DNA of 24,888 bases from an uncultured Oscillospiraceae bacterium (GCA_934511165.1 CAKSWA010000033.1:1-24888); one strand, 5' to 3'. Positions 14,403-22,113 are shown, numbered from the stretch's first letter. The notes: generated by a model not told the origin, from the sequence alone. Numbers and translations: made by a program.

Positions 14403-14502
14403 ACACCTCCGTGGGTATCCGGATAGATTGATTATAGTTCATAGTATCATGGCCGTGCTTCATCTGCAACCGCAAACCCACCCCCGGACTTGTTTCATGC
14501 GA

Positions 14503-14548
14503 ATCAGCCCTCTGCAAAACACTTTTCTGCAGAGGGCTGATCTTTTTT
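14503..14548 (+). terminator. Intrinsic-terminator hairpin
   Basis: ATCAGCCCTCTGCA (14503-14516) pairs perfectly with TGCAGAGGGCTGAT (14528-14541), followed by CTTTTTT on the plus strand. The only gene it closely follows is on the minus strand (14558-15358), in which direction no T-run is present. Its plus-strand customer is unclear. Confidence 0.7.
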
Positions 14549-14557
14549 ATTGGTCTT

Positions 14558-15358
14558 TCAGGCCACGAGGAATTTGTACTTTGCCACACTGTAGAGCGGG
14601 ACAAACGGCAAAAGGATGGGAACGCTTTTCACGTACGCCTGATACTCCGGGTCTGCGCCGTAGCTCTTGTTCTGGCGCAGCTCCAGCCGCCGCGCGCCGG
14701 AGAACATCACAAATACGATGCCGATGTATCCAAGCAGGGCGGGCAGCCACTGCCAGCCGTGCAGGATGTTCGCACCCGAAATGAGCACGCCCGTCCAGAA
14801 GAGCATCTCGCCGAGATAGTTCGGGCAGCGGACGATGCGGAAGAGCCCCGTATCGCAGAAGCGCTTCGGGTTAATCTTTTTGAGCTTCTGCTTCTGGATG
14901 TCGGCAGCAGACTCAAAGCAGACGCCGAAGAGCATGATAACAGCGCCCACAATGCACCAGGCGTCCGTGCCCGCGCCGTTCGCAAGGCGGTAGAACACCG
15001 GCGTCACCTGCAGCGCATACAGCAGCGCGCACGTGATCCAGATCGCGCACTTCACGCCGAAGGTCATGGACTTGCCGTCCTTGATCTCGGTTTTCATCTT
15101 GCTGTTGTAGGCTGAGCTTTTCACCTCGCGGTAGAGAAGATAGCCGCCCAGACGGCAGCCGTAGAGAATGAACAGCACGCAGCAGATGGCGGTGCCCGCC
15201 GTCAGGCTGCCGCCGTAGAGCGCGAGCAGCAATATGCCGATGCCCGCGATCGAGAAGCCGTAGCCGAGCGAAATGAACCATACGTACTTTTTAAAGCCGA
15301 TGGAGCTGATGAGCAGCGCCGCCGCGATCACCAGCCAGATCGTTTTGGGGAATACCAT
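14558..15358 (-). CDS. Steroid 5-alpha-reductase-like / DUF1295 membrane protein
   Basis: 266 residues with about seven hydrophobic helices. The signature of the isoprenylcysteine methyltransferase/steroid-5-alpha-reductase superfamily is RIVRCPNYLGEMLFW (174-188), followed by a C-terminal ELRQNKSYGADPEYQAYVKSVP that matches DUF1295 members. Members reduce enone double bonds with NADPH or methylate membrane lipids, and the substrate cannot be read from sequence. It is the last gene of a unit with a TetR regulator, a flavin-reductase-like protein and a membrane protein; 27 bases separate it from the previous gene. That company suggests a small redox pathway on a hydrophobic substrate (inference). 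Confidence 0.82.
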   Translation of the reverse strand: MVFPKTIWLVIAAALLISSIGFKKYVWFISLGYGFSIAGIGILLLALYGGSLTAGTAICCVLFILYGCRLGGYLLYREVKSSAYNSKMKTEIKDGKSMTFGVKCAIWITCALLYALQVTPVFYRLANGAGTDAWCIVGAVIMLFGVCFESAADIQKQKLKKINPKRFCDTGLFRIVRCPNYLGEMLFWTGVLISGANILHGWQWLPALLGYIGIVFVMFSGARRLELRQNKSYGADPEYQAYVKSVPILLPFVPLYSVAKYKFLVA

Positions 15359-15385
15359 AATGCAAAACCTTCTTTGTTTGAAATA

Positions 15386-16009
15386 TTATGCCGCGGCAGC
15401 GCATTTTTTTCCGGCTTTCCGGAGAAGAATGGCGGCGGCAAGAAACGTCCCCTGCCCGAGAATATTCACGCCCTCGGCGATCCAGTTCATCGCCGCAGCG
15501 GAGAAATCCCGCGAGGAGAGATAGCCCATGCAGAGGCTGCACACGAACGACACGGCGAGCAGCACGATGATCCCACGCTTTTTCGCCCGCGCCGCGAGCG
15601 CGATGAGTCCGGCGTCAAGAAGTCCCAGGCCAAGAACCATGAGCGAGACGAAAAGCGCCGTGCCGCTGTAGACCGCCGGAGCCGCAGCGACGCTGCATAC
15701 GGTCGTCTTTTTCGGCTTATAGAACAAAAACGCCGCCATTGCGAGTCCCGCAAGTAAAAAGCCAATGGACTGTACGGGGAAAAACACCTCGTTGAGCTTC
15801 GTAAAATCGCACACGCCGAGCGCGTACAGCAGCTTATATACCGCCTTGAGCGCCCCGGCGCAGAACACGTCAATCGTACCGGCGGCAAACAGGGCAAACT
15901 GCCCCTTGCTGAGCCGGGGGTACAGCTCGCGCTGCAAAAGGATCGTGCCGATCAGAAAGAGGATGACCGGGACGAAGTCCGCCAGCGCCATGGGAACGGA
16001 AAACTCCAT
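15386..16009 (-). CDS. Polytopic membrane protein of unknown function
   Basis: Not recognised. 207 residues, about six hydrophobic helices, with short charged loops (YPRLSKGQ near 30, YKPKKTT near 97, ARAKKRG near 140). No transporter or enzyme motif was found. Good AGGAGG site about 9 bases before the ATG at 16009. It sits between the flavin-reductase-like gene and the steroid-reductase-like gene with short gaps (70 and 27 bases), so it probably works in the same membrane process. Confidence 0.8.
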   Translation of the reverse strand: MEFSVPMALADFVPVILFLIGTILLQRELYPRLSKGQFALFAAGTIDVFCAGALKAVYKLLYALGVCDFTKLNEVFFPVQSIGFLLAGLAMAAFLFYKPKKTTVCSVAAAPAVYSGTALFVSLMVLGLGLLDAGLIALAARAKKRGIIVLLAVSFVCSLCMGYLSSRDFSAAAMNWIAEGVNILGQGTFLAAAILLRKAGKKCAAAA

Positions 16010-16037
16010 AAATTTCTGTCCTCCTGTTTCTCTCTAT

Positions 16038-16068
16038 CTCCGCCGGGAGCTTACGCCGCCCGGCGGAG
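16038..16068 (-). other. Intercistronic GC hairpin
   Basis: CTCCGCCGGG/CCCGGCGGAG, 10 base pairs with an 11-base loop, between two genes of the operon. There is no T-run, so it is more likely an mRNA stability or processing element than a terminator. Confidence 0.55.
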
Positions 16069-16079
16069 GAGGTCATTTC

Positions 16080-17012
16080 TCACTTTTTCTTCTGCTTCTC
16101 CTTGGCGCGCTTGTCGTTGATGATCTTCATGTGCTCCTCGGTGACGAGCTCGACGCCGTTTTCCTTCGCCCAGTCCACGCAGCCCTTGAGCACGAGCGGC
16201 AGGAACACGCGGGGAACGTTCAGAATGGTCTTGAGCGCGTCGTCGGTGAACTTGACCTTATCGTCGGCGCGGTCGGCGGCGTAACGCACGGATTCGAGCG
16301 ACGCCTCGCGGATGGGCAGCAGCTCCGCACGCATCCGGCGGTGGCGGTGGAACCAGAAATTCTTGCTGTCGCGGTAGCCGTAGTCGATGGGCAGGGGCGG
16401 GAAGTCGCGGCTCTTCACGCCGGCGATGATCGCGTCGGAGTATTTCTTCTTCATGAGAATGCGGTCAATGCGCAGAATGAAGTGCGCGCCGAACTGGCTC
16501 GTGATGCCGTTGAAATCGTGATACGGCGGCTCATAGCCGTGCAGCTCGCCGGGCTGGTCGCGGTCCGCGCCGTCCAGCTCGCGCATCCATGTGCATTCGA
16601 GAACCTGAATGGCGTCGGAGATGACCATCGGGCGCACGTCCTCGGGATTCTCCTCCATGATCTGGCTCTTCTCCAGCGGGAACTTGCAGTTGGGCATTTT
16701 GTCCTTCGGCTCGTCGCCCGGCCAGGAGAGCTTCACGGCTTCCTTGAAGTTCTTCGGGTCGTCGTTGATGAAGTTGATGGCGCATTTGCCGGTGCGGAGG
16801 ATGTGCTGCGCGGTGTTGGAAGAGTTGCGGCAGTTGAGAAGCATGGCGTAGTAACCCTTGCCCGCCACATAGTAGGGCGCGATCAGGGAATAGGGGCCGA
16901 GCGACGTGGAGCCGTCCTCGGCAAGGGTGCTGATGACAACGGTGGGCATCGGGTAGTACAGCGAGGTCTGGTAGAAGTTGTCCACGATCCGCAGGTTTTC
17001 AAAGCTGCTCAT
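16080..17012 (-). CDS. Flavin reductase-like (FMN-binding split barrel) protein
   Basis: 310 residues. The first ~200 look like a flavin-reductase split barrel: YYPMPTVVISTLAEDGSTSLGPYSLIAPYYV at the N-terminus is the classic opening (substrate/FMN loop), then AMLLNCRNSSNTAQHILRTGKCAINF. The C-terminal third is basic and ends in a run of Lys, unlike short flavin reductases (~170-200 residues), and has the helical segment LKTILNVPRVFLPLVLKGCVDWAKENG. Activity on free flavin is not certain. The ATG at 17012 follows AGGAGG by 8-9 bases; the longer ORF runs back into the TetR gene and is rejected. Second gene of the unit begun by the TetR regulator. Confidence 0.87.
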   Translation of the reverse strand: MSSFENLRIVDNFYQTSLYYPMPTVVISTLAEDGSTSLGPYSLIAPYYVAGKGYYAMLLNCRNSSNTAQHILRTGKCAINFINDDPKNFKEAVKLSWPGDEPKDKMPNCKFPLEKSQIMEENPEDVRPMVISDAIQVLECTWMRELDGADRDQPGELHGYEPPYHDFNGITSQFGAHFILRIDRILMKKKYSDAIIAGVKSRDFPPLPIDYGYRDSKNFWFHRHRRMRAELLPIREASLESVRYAADRADDKVKFTDDALKTILNVPRVFLPLVLKGCVDWAKENGVELVTEEHMKIINDKRAKEKQKKK

Positions 17013-17053
17013 GAATGGGTTCCTCCTTATATAATTTTTTTGCTTACGAAATT

Positions 17054-17587
17054 TTACCGGGCAAACAGCCGCTCCAGCATTGCCCAGAGCTTCGAAAAGG
17101 CGATGTCCTCGCCGCTCCAGCTCAAAACGCTCTCGGCGACGAACTCCGCGAGAAACGCAGCGTCCGGCGCATCGGAAAAGCGGCGGCACGGCGCTTCGAG
17201 CAACGCGGCGATCTGGCGGCGCAGCAGCCCATGGCGCTTTTGCAGCGCCCCGGCAGCGGAAGAGCGCGCGCTCTCGTCGGAGAAAATGCTGTCATTCTGC
17301 TCTTCAAAGGTGCGGACGGCGTCAAATACCGCCCCGACTGCCTCTTCGGCGCTTTGCGCGGCGGCGGTCTTTTCTCCCGCGGCGGCGAGCGCCGCCTGCC
17401 AGTCGTGCAGAAGGCACGCAGCGAGCATCGCGTCCTTGGAGGGATAATAGTTATAAAAGGTTCCTACGGCGATGCCGCACTCTTTCGCAACGGCGCGCAT
17501 CGTCACGGCGGCGTAGCCATGCTCGGCCACAAGGCGGCGCGCCGCGGAAAGGATGTTCTCTTCTAAATTGTCAATGATCTTCGGCAT
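17054..17587 (-). CDS. TetR/AcrR family regulator
   Basis: 177 residues with the start at 17587, chosen because AAAGGAG sits 8 bases upstream. The ATG at 17626 would leave a 5-base leader from the predicted transcript start and has no good site. The helix-turn-helix is clear: VTMRAVAKECGIAVGTFYNYYPSKDAML (about 27-55). The C-terminal part is a variable ligand domain. It is 41 bases upstream of the flavin-reductase-like gene on the same strand, so it is probably the autoregulated first gene of the unit 17587-14558. Confidence 0.88.
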   Translation of the reverse strand: MPKIIDNLEENILSAARRLVAEHGYAAVTMRAVAKECGIAVGTFYNYYPSKDAMLAACLLHDWQAALAAAGEKTAAAQSAEEAVGAVFDAVRTFEEQNDSIFSDESARSSAAGALQKRHGLLRRQIAALLEAPCRRFSDAPDAAFLAEFVAESVLSWSGEDIAFSKLWAMLERLFAR

Positions 17588-17637
17588 CTCGCCCGCTCCT
17601 TTTCCGGTTTTTATGAGCGTGTTCATTTAACACCTGC

Positions 17638-17666
17638 ATCATACGCGTTTTCCGGCGCTTTGTCAA
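17638..17666 (-). promoter_or_regulatory. SigA-type promoter for the TetR-flavin reductase unit
   Basis: Minus-strand TTGACA (17666-17661), 17-base spacer, TATGAT (17643-17638): a near-consensus promoter about 44 bases before the chosen TetR start. Confidence 0.85.
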
Positions 17667-17740
17667 TAAAACGTTGAATAAAGTTTCATCTTTCTTTTTG
17701 TATGCCATTACCGGATATCACACTCGCTGCATGATGATAA

Positions 17741-17778
17741 AAAGAACGATCCCCGCCGTCCTGTCGGACGGCGGGGAT
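17741..17778 (-). terminator. Intrinsic terminator after the PfkB kinase
   Basis: ATCCCCGCCGTCC/GGACGGCGGGGAT, 13 perfect base pairs with a 4-base loop, followed on the minus strand by CGTTCTTTTTAT. Confidence 0.9.
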
Positions 17779-17790
17779 GCTGCGATTCGA

Positions 17791-18747
17791 TTATTGGTGC
17801 ATGGCGTTTAGGACATCCTCATACGCCGGAATGCTGGAAATGCCGCCCGGCCGCGTTGTGGAAAGTCCGGCGGCGGCGTTGGCAAAGGAGACTATATCGC
17901 GCAGCGCCGCTTCGTCCAGCGCTTCGGGCGCGGCGGCGCATTGCAGAAGCTTCCATACGGCGCTCCCGCCGAAAATGTCGCCCGCACCGGTGGTGTCCAC
18001 AACATGCAGCCCCGGCAGCGCCGCCTCCCAGCCCGCGGTGCGCGTGTTTCGGAAATAACACCCGTCCGCGCCGCAGGTGACGAACACCAGCTTTACGGGG
18101 AAAGCTTCGCAAATGTGCTCCGCGCCGTCTTTCGCGCCAAGGCCAAAGAGAAAGTGCACTTCCTCTTCGCTGATCTTCACCACATCCGCCTGCTCCAGTC
18201 CCCAGAGGAGCTGTTCTTTCGCCTCCGCCGCGCTCTTCCAGAGCGGCAGACGCAGATTTGGGTCGTAGGTAACCAGTTTCCCCCTCGATCTTGCGTAGGC
18301 GACCGCCTGCTGCGTTGCGGAGCGCGACGGCTCATCGGTCAGCGAGAGCGTACCGAAATGAAAGACCTTTGCCTCGTCGATCAGAGAAAGATCGATCTCG
18401 GAAAACGAGAGGCAGGTATCCGCGCCGGGCTTCCGGGCGAAGGCGAACTCGCGCTCGCCCCGCGCATCGAGCGTTACGAAAGCAAGCGTTGTGAACACGT
18501 CGGGCGCGGCGATCATGCCGCGCGTTTCAATGCCGGCGCGCCGCAGCGATTCGAGCAGGAGCCGCCCGAACGTATCGTCCCCCACTTTGCCGAGCAGCGC
18601 GGTTTTTGCGCCGTATTTTGCGCCCGCCGCAAGGAAGTTTGCCGGCGCGCCGCCGGGGTGTGCCGCCATCGCCGGGTACCCGTCCGCGTCGGTCGAAAGG
18701 CAGGTGAAATCGATCAGGAGCTCGCCCAGCGCGGCAACGTCCAGCAT
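17791..18747 (-). CDS. PfkB family sugar kinase, fructokinase-like
   Basis: 318-residue ribokinase-fold kinase. PfkB signature 1 contains GGAPANF (32-38) and GKVGDDTFG (53-61). Signature 2 is DTTGAGDIFGG (251-261), with D257 the catalytic base and the glycine run the anion hole. The overall pattern (GELLIDF start, ARKPGAD, YDPNLRLPLW) is that of bacterial fructokinases (ScrK group), which phosphorylate fructose at C6 with ATP. Related members act on other ketoses, so the substrate is tentative. GGGGAG lies just before the ATG. It is 37 bases downstream of the Tim44-like gene and may share its promoter. Confidence 0.9.
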   Translation of the reverse strand: MLDVAALGELLIDFTCLSTDADGYPAMAAHPGGAPANFLAAGAKYGAKTALLGKVGDDTFGRLLLESLRRAGIETRGMIAAPDVFTTLAFVTLDARGEREFAFARKPGADTCLSFSEIDLSLIDEAKVFHFGTLSLTDEPSRSATQQAVAYARSRGKLVTYDPNLRLPLWKSAAEAKEQLLWGLEQADVVKISEEEVHFLFGLGAKDGAEHICEAFPVKLVFVTCGADGCYFRNTRTAGWEAALPGLHVVDTTGAGDIFGGSAVWKLLQCAAAPEALDEAALRDIVSFANAAAGLSTTRPGGISSIPAYEDVLNAMHQ

Positions 18748-18784
18748 ATCTCTCTCCCCTTTCGCGGCCTTCGCCGCAGCGGTT

Positions 18785-19717
18785 TTATACGGTCTCCTGC
18801 CGGATCCCGCGAATGGCGCTGATGACCCAGTCCTGTGCCTGCTGCTGGATCACCGTGCCGCAGTACGGGCACCGCGCACTCGCGTTCACGTCGAGCGGCG
18901 CGCCGCAGCCGGGGCAGGTAATGCGCTTCGTTTCGCCGCTTTCGGCCTCGGTCTTTGTGCCGGTCGGGCGCAGCAGATCCCATTCGTAGGTCATGAACTT
19001 TTCCTGATCGCGGCTGCCGCGGACGATCTGCTGCGTGCCGTCGTTCACGGTGTAATCCGTGATGCGCGTGCGCAGCCGGAGAAGGATGTGGTCCTCGCCG
19101 CCGGTCTGGTGGAAGCCGAGCGGCGTCACATCCAGCACCGCGATGCGCTCGACGACGTTCGTTTCGCCGCGCTGCGCATACCCCTGCAGCGAGCGCTCCA
19201 TCTGCGTGAAGAGCGCGTCGGTGAAGTACGGCCGCAGCGACTCGATGTTCTTCGCCGTCCAGCCGTTCTGCATCTGCACATAGAGATTCGACGCCTTTTC
19301 GCACAGCGCCGCCGCGTTGAAGGCAGGATCGATCTTCGTATATTCGCCGATGGGCGTGAGCGCAGCGCGGTTGGCGCGGCTCTCGGCACGCTCGGCGCGC
19401 TGGGCGGTCGCTTTCTTAGACGTGCTGTTGTTTTTCATTTTCGTCCTCATAGAATACACGATCGCCACCACTACGATCAGCGCCATTATAAGGATCCGCG
19501 TAGGGTTGGCGTCGCCGGATACATATCCGTCATCATCGTAACTGCTTCCGGAGCTGCTGCTTGAGGATGACCAGCTGCTGTCGTTATCGCTGTAATCGTA
19601 GCTGAAATCATAGTCCGAGCTGCCGGAAAAATCGCCGAAATCGGCGAGAGCCGTGACGTTCAGCACGACGAGCGCGCACAGCAGCACGGCAAACAGAGTA
19701 AGAACTTTCTTCTTCAA
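18785..19717 (-). CDS. Tim44-like domain protein with zinc ribbon, membrane-anchored
   Basis: 310 residues starting with TTG (19717), the only start that gives the typical KKKVLTLF signal sequence; GAGAGG lies about 9 bases upstream. Order of parts: signal peptide (1-25), a low-complexity Asp/Tyr/Ser segment (28-66), a membrane helix (73-90), a basic Ala/Arg helix (95-120), a Tim44-like fold (about 125-252) and a C-terminal zinc ribbon with C268/C271 and C283/C286. Such Tim44-like zinc-ribbon proteins are widespread in Firmicutes with unknown roles, possibly in protein handling at the membrane. Confidence 0.87.
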   Translation of the reverse strand: MKKKVLTLFAVLLCALVVLNVTALADFGDFSGSSDYDFSYDYSDNDSSWSSSSSSSGSSYDDDGYVSGDANPTRILIMALIVVVAIVYSMRTKMKNNSTSKKATAQRAERAESRANRAALTPIGEYTKIDPAFNAAALCEKASNLYVQMQNGWTAKNIESLRPYFTDALFTQMERSLQGYAQRGETNVVERIAVLDVTPLGFHQTGGEDHILLRLRTRITDYTVNDGTQQIVRGSRDQEKFMTYEWDLLRPTGTKTEAESGETKRITCPGCGAPLDVNASARCPYCGTVIQQQAQDWVISAIRGIRQETV

Positions 19718-19764
19718 GGCGGCATCCTCTCCCTATCTTTTTCTATGCGGAATATCCGTCTTCA

Positions 19765-19793
19765 ATTATATATTTTGCCGCCGCGTATGGCAA
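19765..19793 (-). promoter_or_regulatory. SigA-type promoter for the Tim44-like gene
   Basis: Minus-strand TTGCCA (19793-19788), 17-base spacer, perfect TATAAT (19770-19765), about 48 bases before the TTG start. Confidence 0.8.
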
Positions 19794-19829
19794 GAGGGTT
19801 TTCCCTTTCCGACGCACGCCTGAGCATAA

Positions 19830-19863
19830 AGCAGCCCCGCCCGAAATTCCGGGCGGGGCTGCT
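19830..19863 (-). terminator. Likely terminator downstream of spo0A
   Basis: AGCAGCCCCGCCCG pairs perfectly with CGGGCGGGGCTGCT (14 base pairs, 6-base loop). On the minus strand it is followed only by TTTATG, so the T-run is weak, but it is the strongest hairpin after spo0A. Confidence 0.6.
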
Positions 19864-19903
19864 CGACCCGTCATAGAAGCCTCGCAAAGGAAGTTCAAAA
19901 CAT

Positions 19904-20028
19904 TTTTGCCGATGACATGTGTATCGGCAAAATTACTTCTCGGCTCGCAAACGTGCTCTCGGAGCGAGTGCGCTGCGGCGAGCCGCGGCCTTTTCAAACG
20001 AGAGCCCAACGCAGTGGGTCTCGTTTGA
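19904..20028. repeat. Palindrome-rich intergenic stretch after spo0A
   Basis: The roughly 316-base gap 19718-20033 has no credible gene. Besides the promoter and terminator listed, it holds TTTTGCCGAT/ATCGGCAAAA (19904-19932) and TCAAACGAGA-(G)-CCCA/TGGG-TCTCGTTTGA (19994-20028), with GC-rich CGAGCC/CGAGTGCG words between. Neither palindrome ends in a T-run. The layout resembles a dispersed intergenic repeat; copies elsewhere in the genome were not checked. Confidence 0.45.
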
Positions 20029-20033
20029 CACGC

Positions 20034-20834
20034 TTACATCATTCCCTGCTTGCGCCGAAGAGAGAGGCAGTCGGCGATCATGGCGATAAACTCGCTGTTC
20101 GTCGGCTTGCCCTTAATGCCGGAAACGGTATAGCCAAAAAACTTTTGCAGCGTCTCCACATCGCCGCGGTCCCACGCGACCTCGATCGCGTGGCGGATAG
20201 CGCGCTCGACGCGGCTCGGCGTCGTGGAGAACTTCTTTGCGACCTCCGGATAGAGCACCTTCGTTACAGCGTTGATGGCGTCCATGTCGTTGATTGTGAG
20301 AATGATCGCCTCGCGCAGATACTGATACCCCTTGATGTGCGCCGGAACGCCGATCTCGTGGATGATGTCGGTAACGACGCTCTCGAGCGAGGCGTTGTCC
20401 GCCTTCGGCTCCGGCGCGGCCGCCGAGATACCGCTCGCGGTGACGGGAAGCGGCTTCTTGCCCGTCTGGGCGCTCTGGCGCAGGCGCTGCATGAGCTCGG
20501 CGGTATCGCACGGCTTGGACATGAAATAGGCCGCGCCGAGATTCGCGCACTCGGTCACGACGTGGGCGTTCACGAACCCGGTGAGAACAAGCACCGGTGG
20601 CGCCGACTCCTTCTCGGAAAGCTTGCGCAGCACGCCCATTCCGTCGAGCCGTGGCTGTACCAGCTCCAGCAGCACAACGTCCGGATGCAGCGCTTCGATC
20701 TTGGCGAGCGCGTCCGATCCGTCGGAGGATGTACCTGCCGCTTCCATGTCCGGCTCCTGCGAAAGCAGGTTCTTCATCAACAGCTGAAAATCCTCGTTTG
20801 GGTCGGCGATCAGCACTCGGATTTTGGTTTCCAT
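20034..20834 (-). CDS. spo0A: Sporulation master regulator Spo0A, degenerate phosphoacceptor
   Basis: 266 residues: receiver domain (about 1-125), Pro/Ala-rich linker, and the Spo0A effector domain (about 150-266), the last almost unmistakable (IIHEIGVPAHIKGYQYLREA, SRVERAIRHAIEVAWDRG, KPTNSEFIAM). It activates or represses early sporulation genes as a dimer on 0A boxes. In the receiver, the phosphorylated Asp56 of Bacillus corresponds here to Glu57 (codon GAG, in LLELVQPRLDG), and one of the paired acidic residues is Pro12 (ADPN instead of DDN). Thr85 and Lys107 are kept. The ATG at 20834 has GGAGG 8 bases upstream; earlier in-frame starts lack a site. It follows spoIVB, the usual order. Confidence 0.96.
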   Translation of the reverse strand: METKIRVLIADPNEDFQLLMKNLLSQEPDMEAAGTSSDGSDALAKIEALHPDVVLLELVQPRLDGMGVLRKLSEKESAPPVLVLTGFVNAHVVTECANLGAAYFMSKPCDTAELMQRLRQSAQTGKKPLPVTASGISAAAPEPKADNASLESVVTDIIHEIGVPAHIKGYQYLREAIILTINDMDAINAVTKVLYPEVAKKFSTTPSRVERAIRHAIEVAWDRGDVETLQKFFGYTVSGIKGKPTNSEFIAMIADCLSLRRKQGMM

Positions 20835-20943
20835 AACTTTGCCTCCATAATTATGAACTGCAAGCAGTTTGCTGATGTTTTTTTGTGCTTGGCTACATTG
20901 CTTGACTAATTTAGCATAAAGCAAGCAGAATATGGAGGGAAAA

Positions 20944-20995
20944 TTCGTCGAAATCATCTTAATTTTTCTTCGTGTTCATTTTTCCGGATTCGACA
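20944..20995. promoter_or_regulatory. Candidate 0A boxes upstream of spo0A
   Basis: TTCGTCGAAA (plus, 20944-20953) and TGTCGAA (minus, 20995-20989) match the Spo0A-binding core TGTCGAA; a weaker CGTCGAA lies at 21044-21050. They lie in the 268-base gap between spoIVB and spo0A, where autoregulation would act. No clear SigH promoter was found. Confidence 0.45.
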
Positions 20996-21102
20996 CGAGG
21001 TTGCATAGATTTACATAATGCCGTATCAAATCCTGCGGGACGCCGTCGAATTCTCTTTCGCGTTTTTCGTCGGCATCCGCGGCGGGGCGCATTTTGCCGG
21101 GA

Positions 21103-22113
21103 TCAGGCGGCAGCTTTTGTGTGCCCTTCTTTGAGCATATTCTCCATGGAAATGCCGTATCCTTTGGTGGGGTCGTTCACAAGCACGTGTGTGACTGCAC
21201 CAACGATCTTTCCGTTTTGCAAAATAGGCGAGCCGCTCATCCCCTGCACGATGCCGCCGGTCACGGCGAGAAGGTCGCCGTCCGTGATCGTGAGCGTGAG
21301 CTTTCCGCCGTCGCCGGTGCGCGCAATGCGCGTAATCAGCGCGTCGTAGGAGCGCACGCCACCGCTGCCGACGGTGGAGAGGATTGTCGCCTCGCCGAGG
21401 CGGATCTCGCTCTCCGCAGCGACCGGCATGGCCGGGAGCGTACCGAGCGGCGTCCGGCTCGTGCCGAAAATGCCGCGGATCGTATTCTCCTCGATCGAGC
21501 CGATCGGCGAAGCGCCGAGAGCGCTGCCGCACAGCTCGCCCGGCGTGCCGCGCTCGCCCATGACGACGCCGGTGATGTCCGCGCGGTAAATTTCCCCGCC
21601 GGAGGCATTCATCAGCTCGCCGGTCTCCGGCAGGCCAACGCCGTGGCCAAGCGCGCCGTACTCGCCGGTGGCGGGATCATAAAATGTCACCGTGCCGAGC
21701 CCGCGCACCGCGTCGCGCAGCCAGAGCCCGATCTGATACGTTCCGCCGCTGCCGAGCTTTGGAGTGACGGAGACGGTTTTCGCCTCGCCGCCGCGCTCAA
21801 TGGAGAGCGACACACATGCGGAGGAAAACTCCGCTGCGCGGCGCAGAAAGTCCTCCGCGCCCGTCACGCGCTCGCCGTTCACCGCAACGATCCGATCGCC
21901 CGCCTGCACGCCCGCCTCTCCCGCCGGACAGCATGTGCCGTCCGGCGCGGCGACATCCGCCAGCGCAGACACCACAACGCCGTCGCACCGCAGCGATATT
22001 GCCACCGCCTCGCCGACCGGCACAAGCGCGTCGCCCGGCTCCGCCGCGAGCGCCGCGGTCGTAAGACAGAGCACAGCGGCGCACAGGGCGAATACATTTT
22101 TTATCTTTCTCAT
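21103..22113 (-). CDS. spoIVB: SpoIVB peptidase (S55 family)
   Basis: The forespore-secreted serine peptidase that signals across the intermembrane space to activate pro-SigK processing. With the start at 22113 it has 336 residues, shorter than the ~426 of Bacillus but usual for Clostridia. Order of parts: N-terminal membrane/signal helix (4-24), a PDZ domain (about 60-125; GVQAGDRIVAVNGERV), and the S55 peptidase with GALGHGVG (catalytic His) and VQGMSGSPILQNGKIVGAVTHVL (Ser295 of GSP near the nucleophile). It ends with the conserved GYGISMENML. ATG 22113 follows GGGTGG by 8 bases; the 12-residue longer start has no site. Confidence 0.96.
   Translation of the reverse strand: MRKIKNVFALCAAVLCLTTAALAAEPGDALVPVGEAVAISLRCDGVVVSALADVAAPDGTCCPAGEAGVQAGDRIVAVNGERVTGAEDFLRRAAEFSSACVSLSIERGGEAKTVSVTPKLGSGGTYQIGLWLRDAVRGLGTVTFYDPATGEYGALGHGVGLPETGELMNASGGEIYRADITGVVMGERGTPGELCGSALGASPIGSIEENTIRGIFGTSRTPLGTLPAMPVAAESEIRLGEATILSTVGSGGVRSYDALITRIARTGDGGKLTLTITDGDLLAVTGGIVQGMSGSPILQNGKIVGAVTHVLVNDPTKGYGISMENMLKEGHTKAAA

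Noticed and set aside
15765..17447. 560-codon plus-strand frame across three minus-strand genes
   Set aside because: It spans intergenic gaps and regulatory signals of a well-supported operon.
19904..19932. Terminator TTTTGCCGAT/ATCGGCAAAA
   Set aside because: T's lie before and A's after the stem on both strands, so there is no U-tract after the hairpin in either direction.
19743..20009. 88-codon minus-strand ORF downstream of spo0A
   Set aside because: No ribosome site, runs through the terminator hairpin and palindromes, no recognisable protein features.
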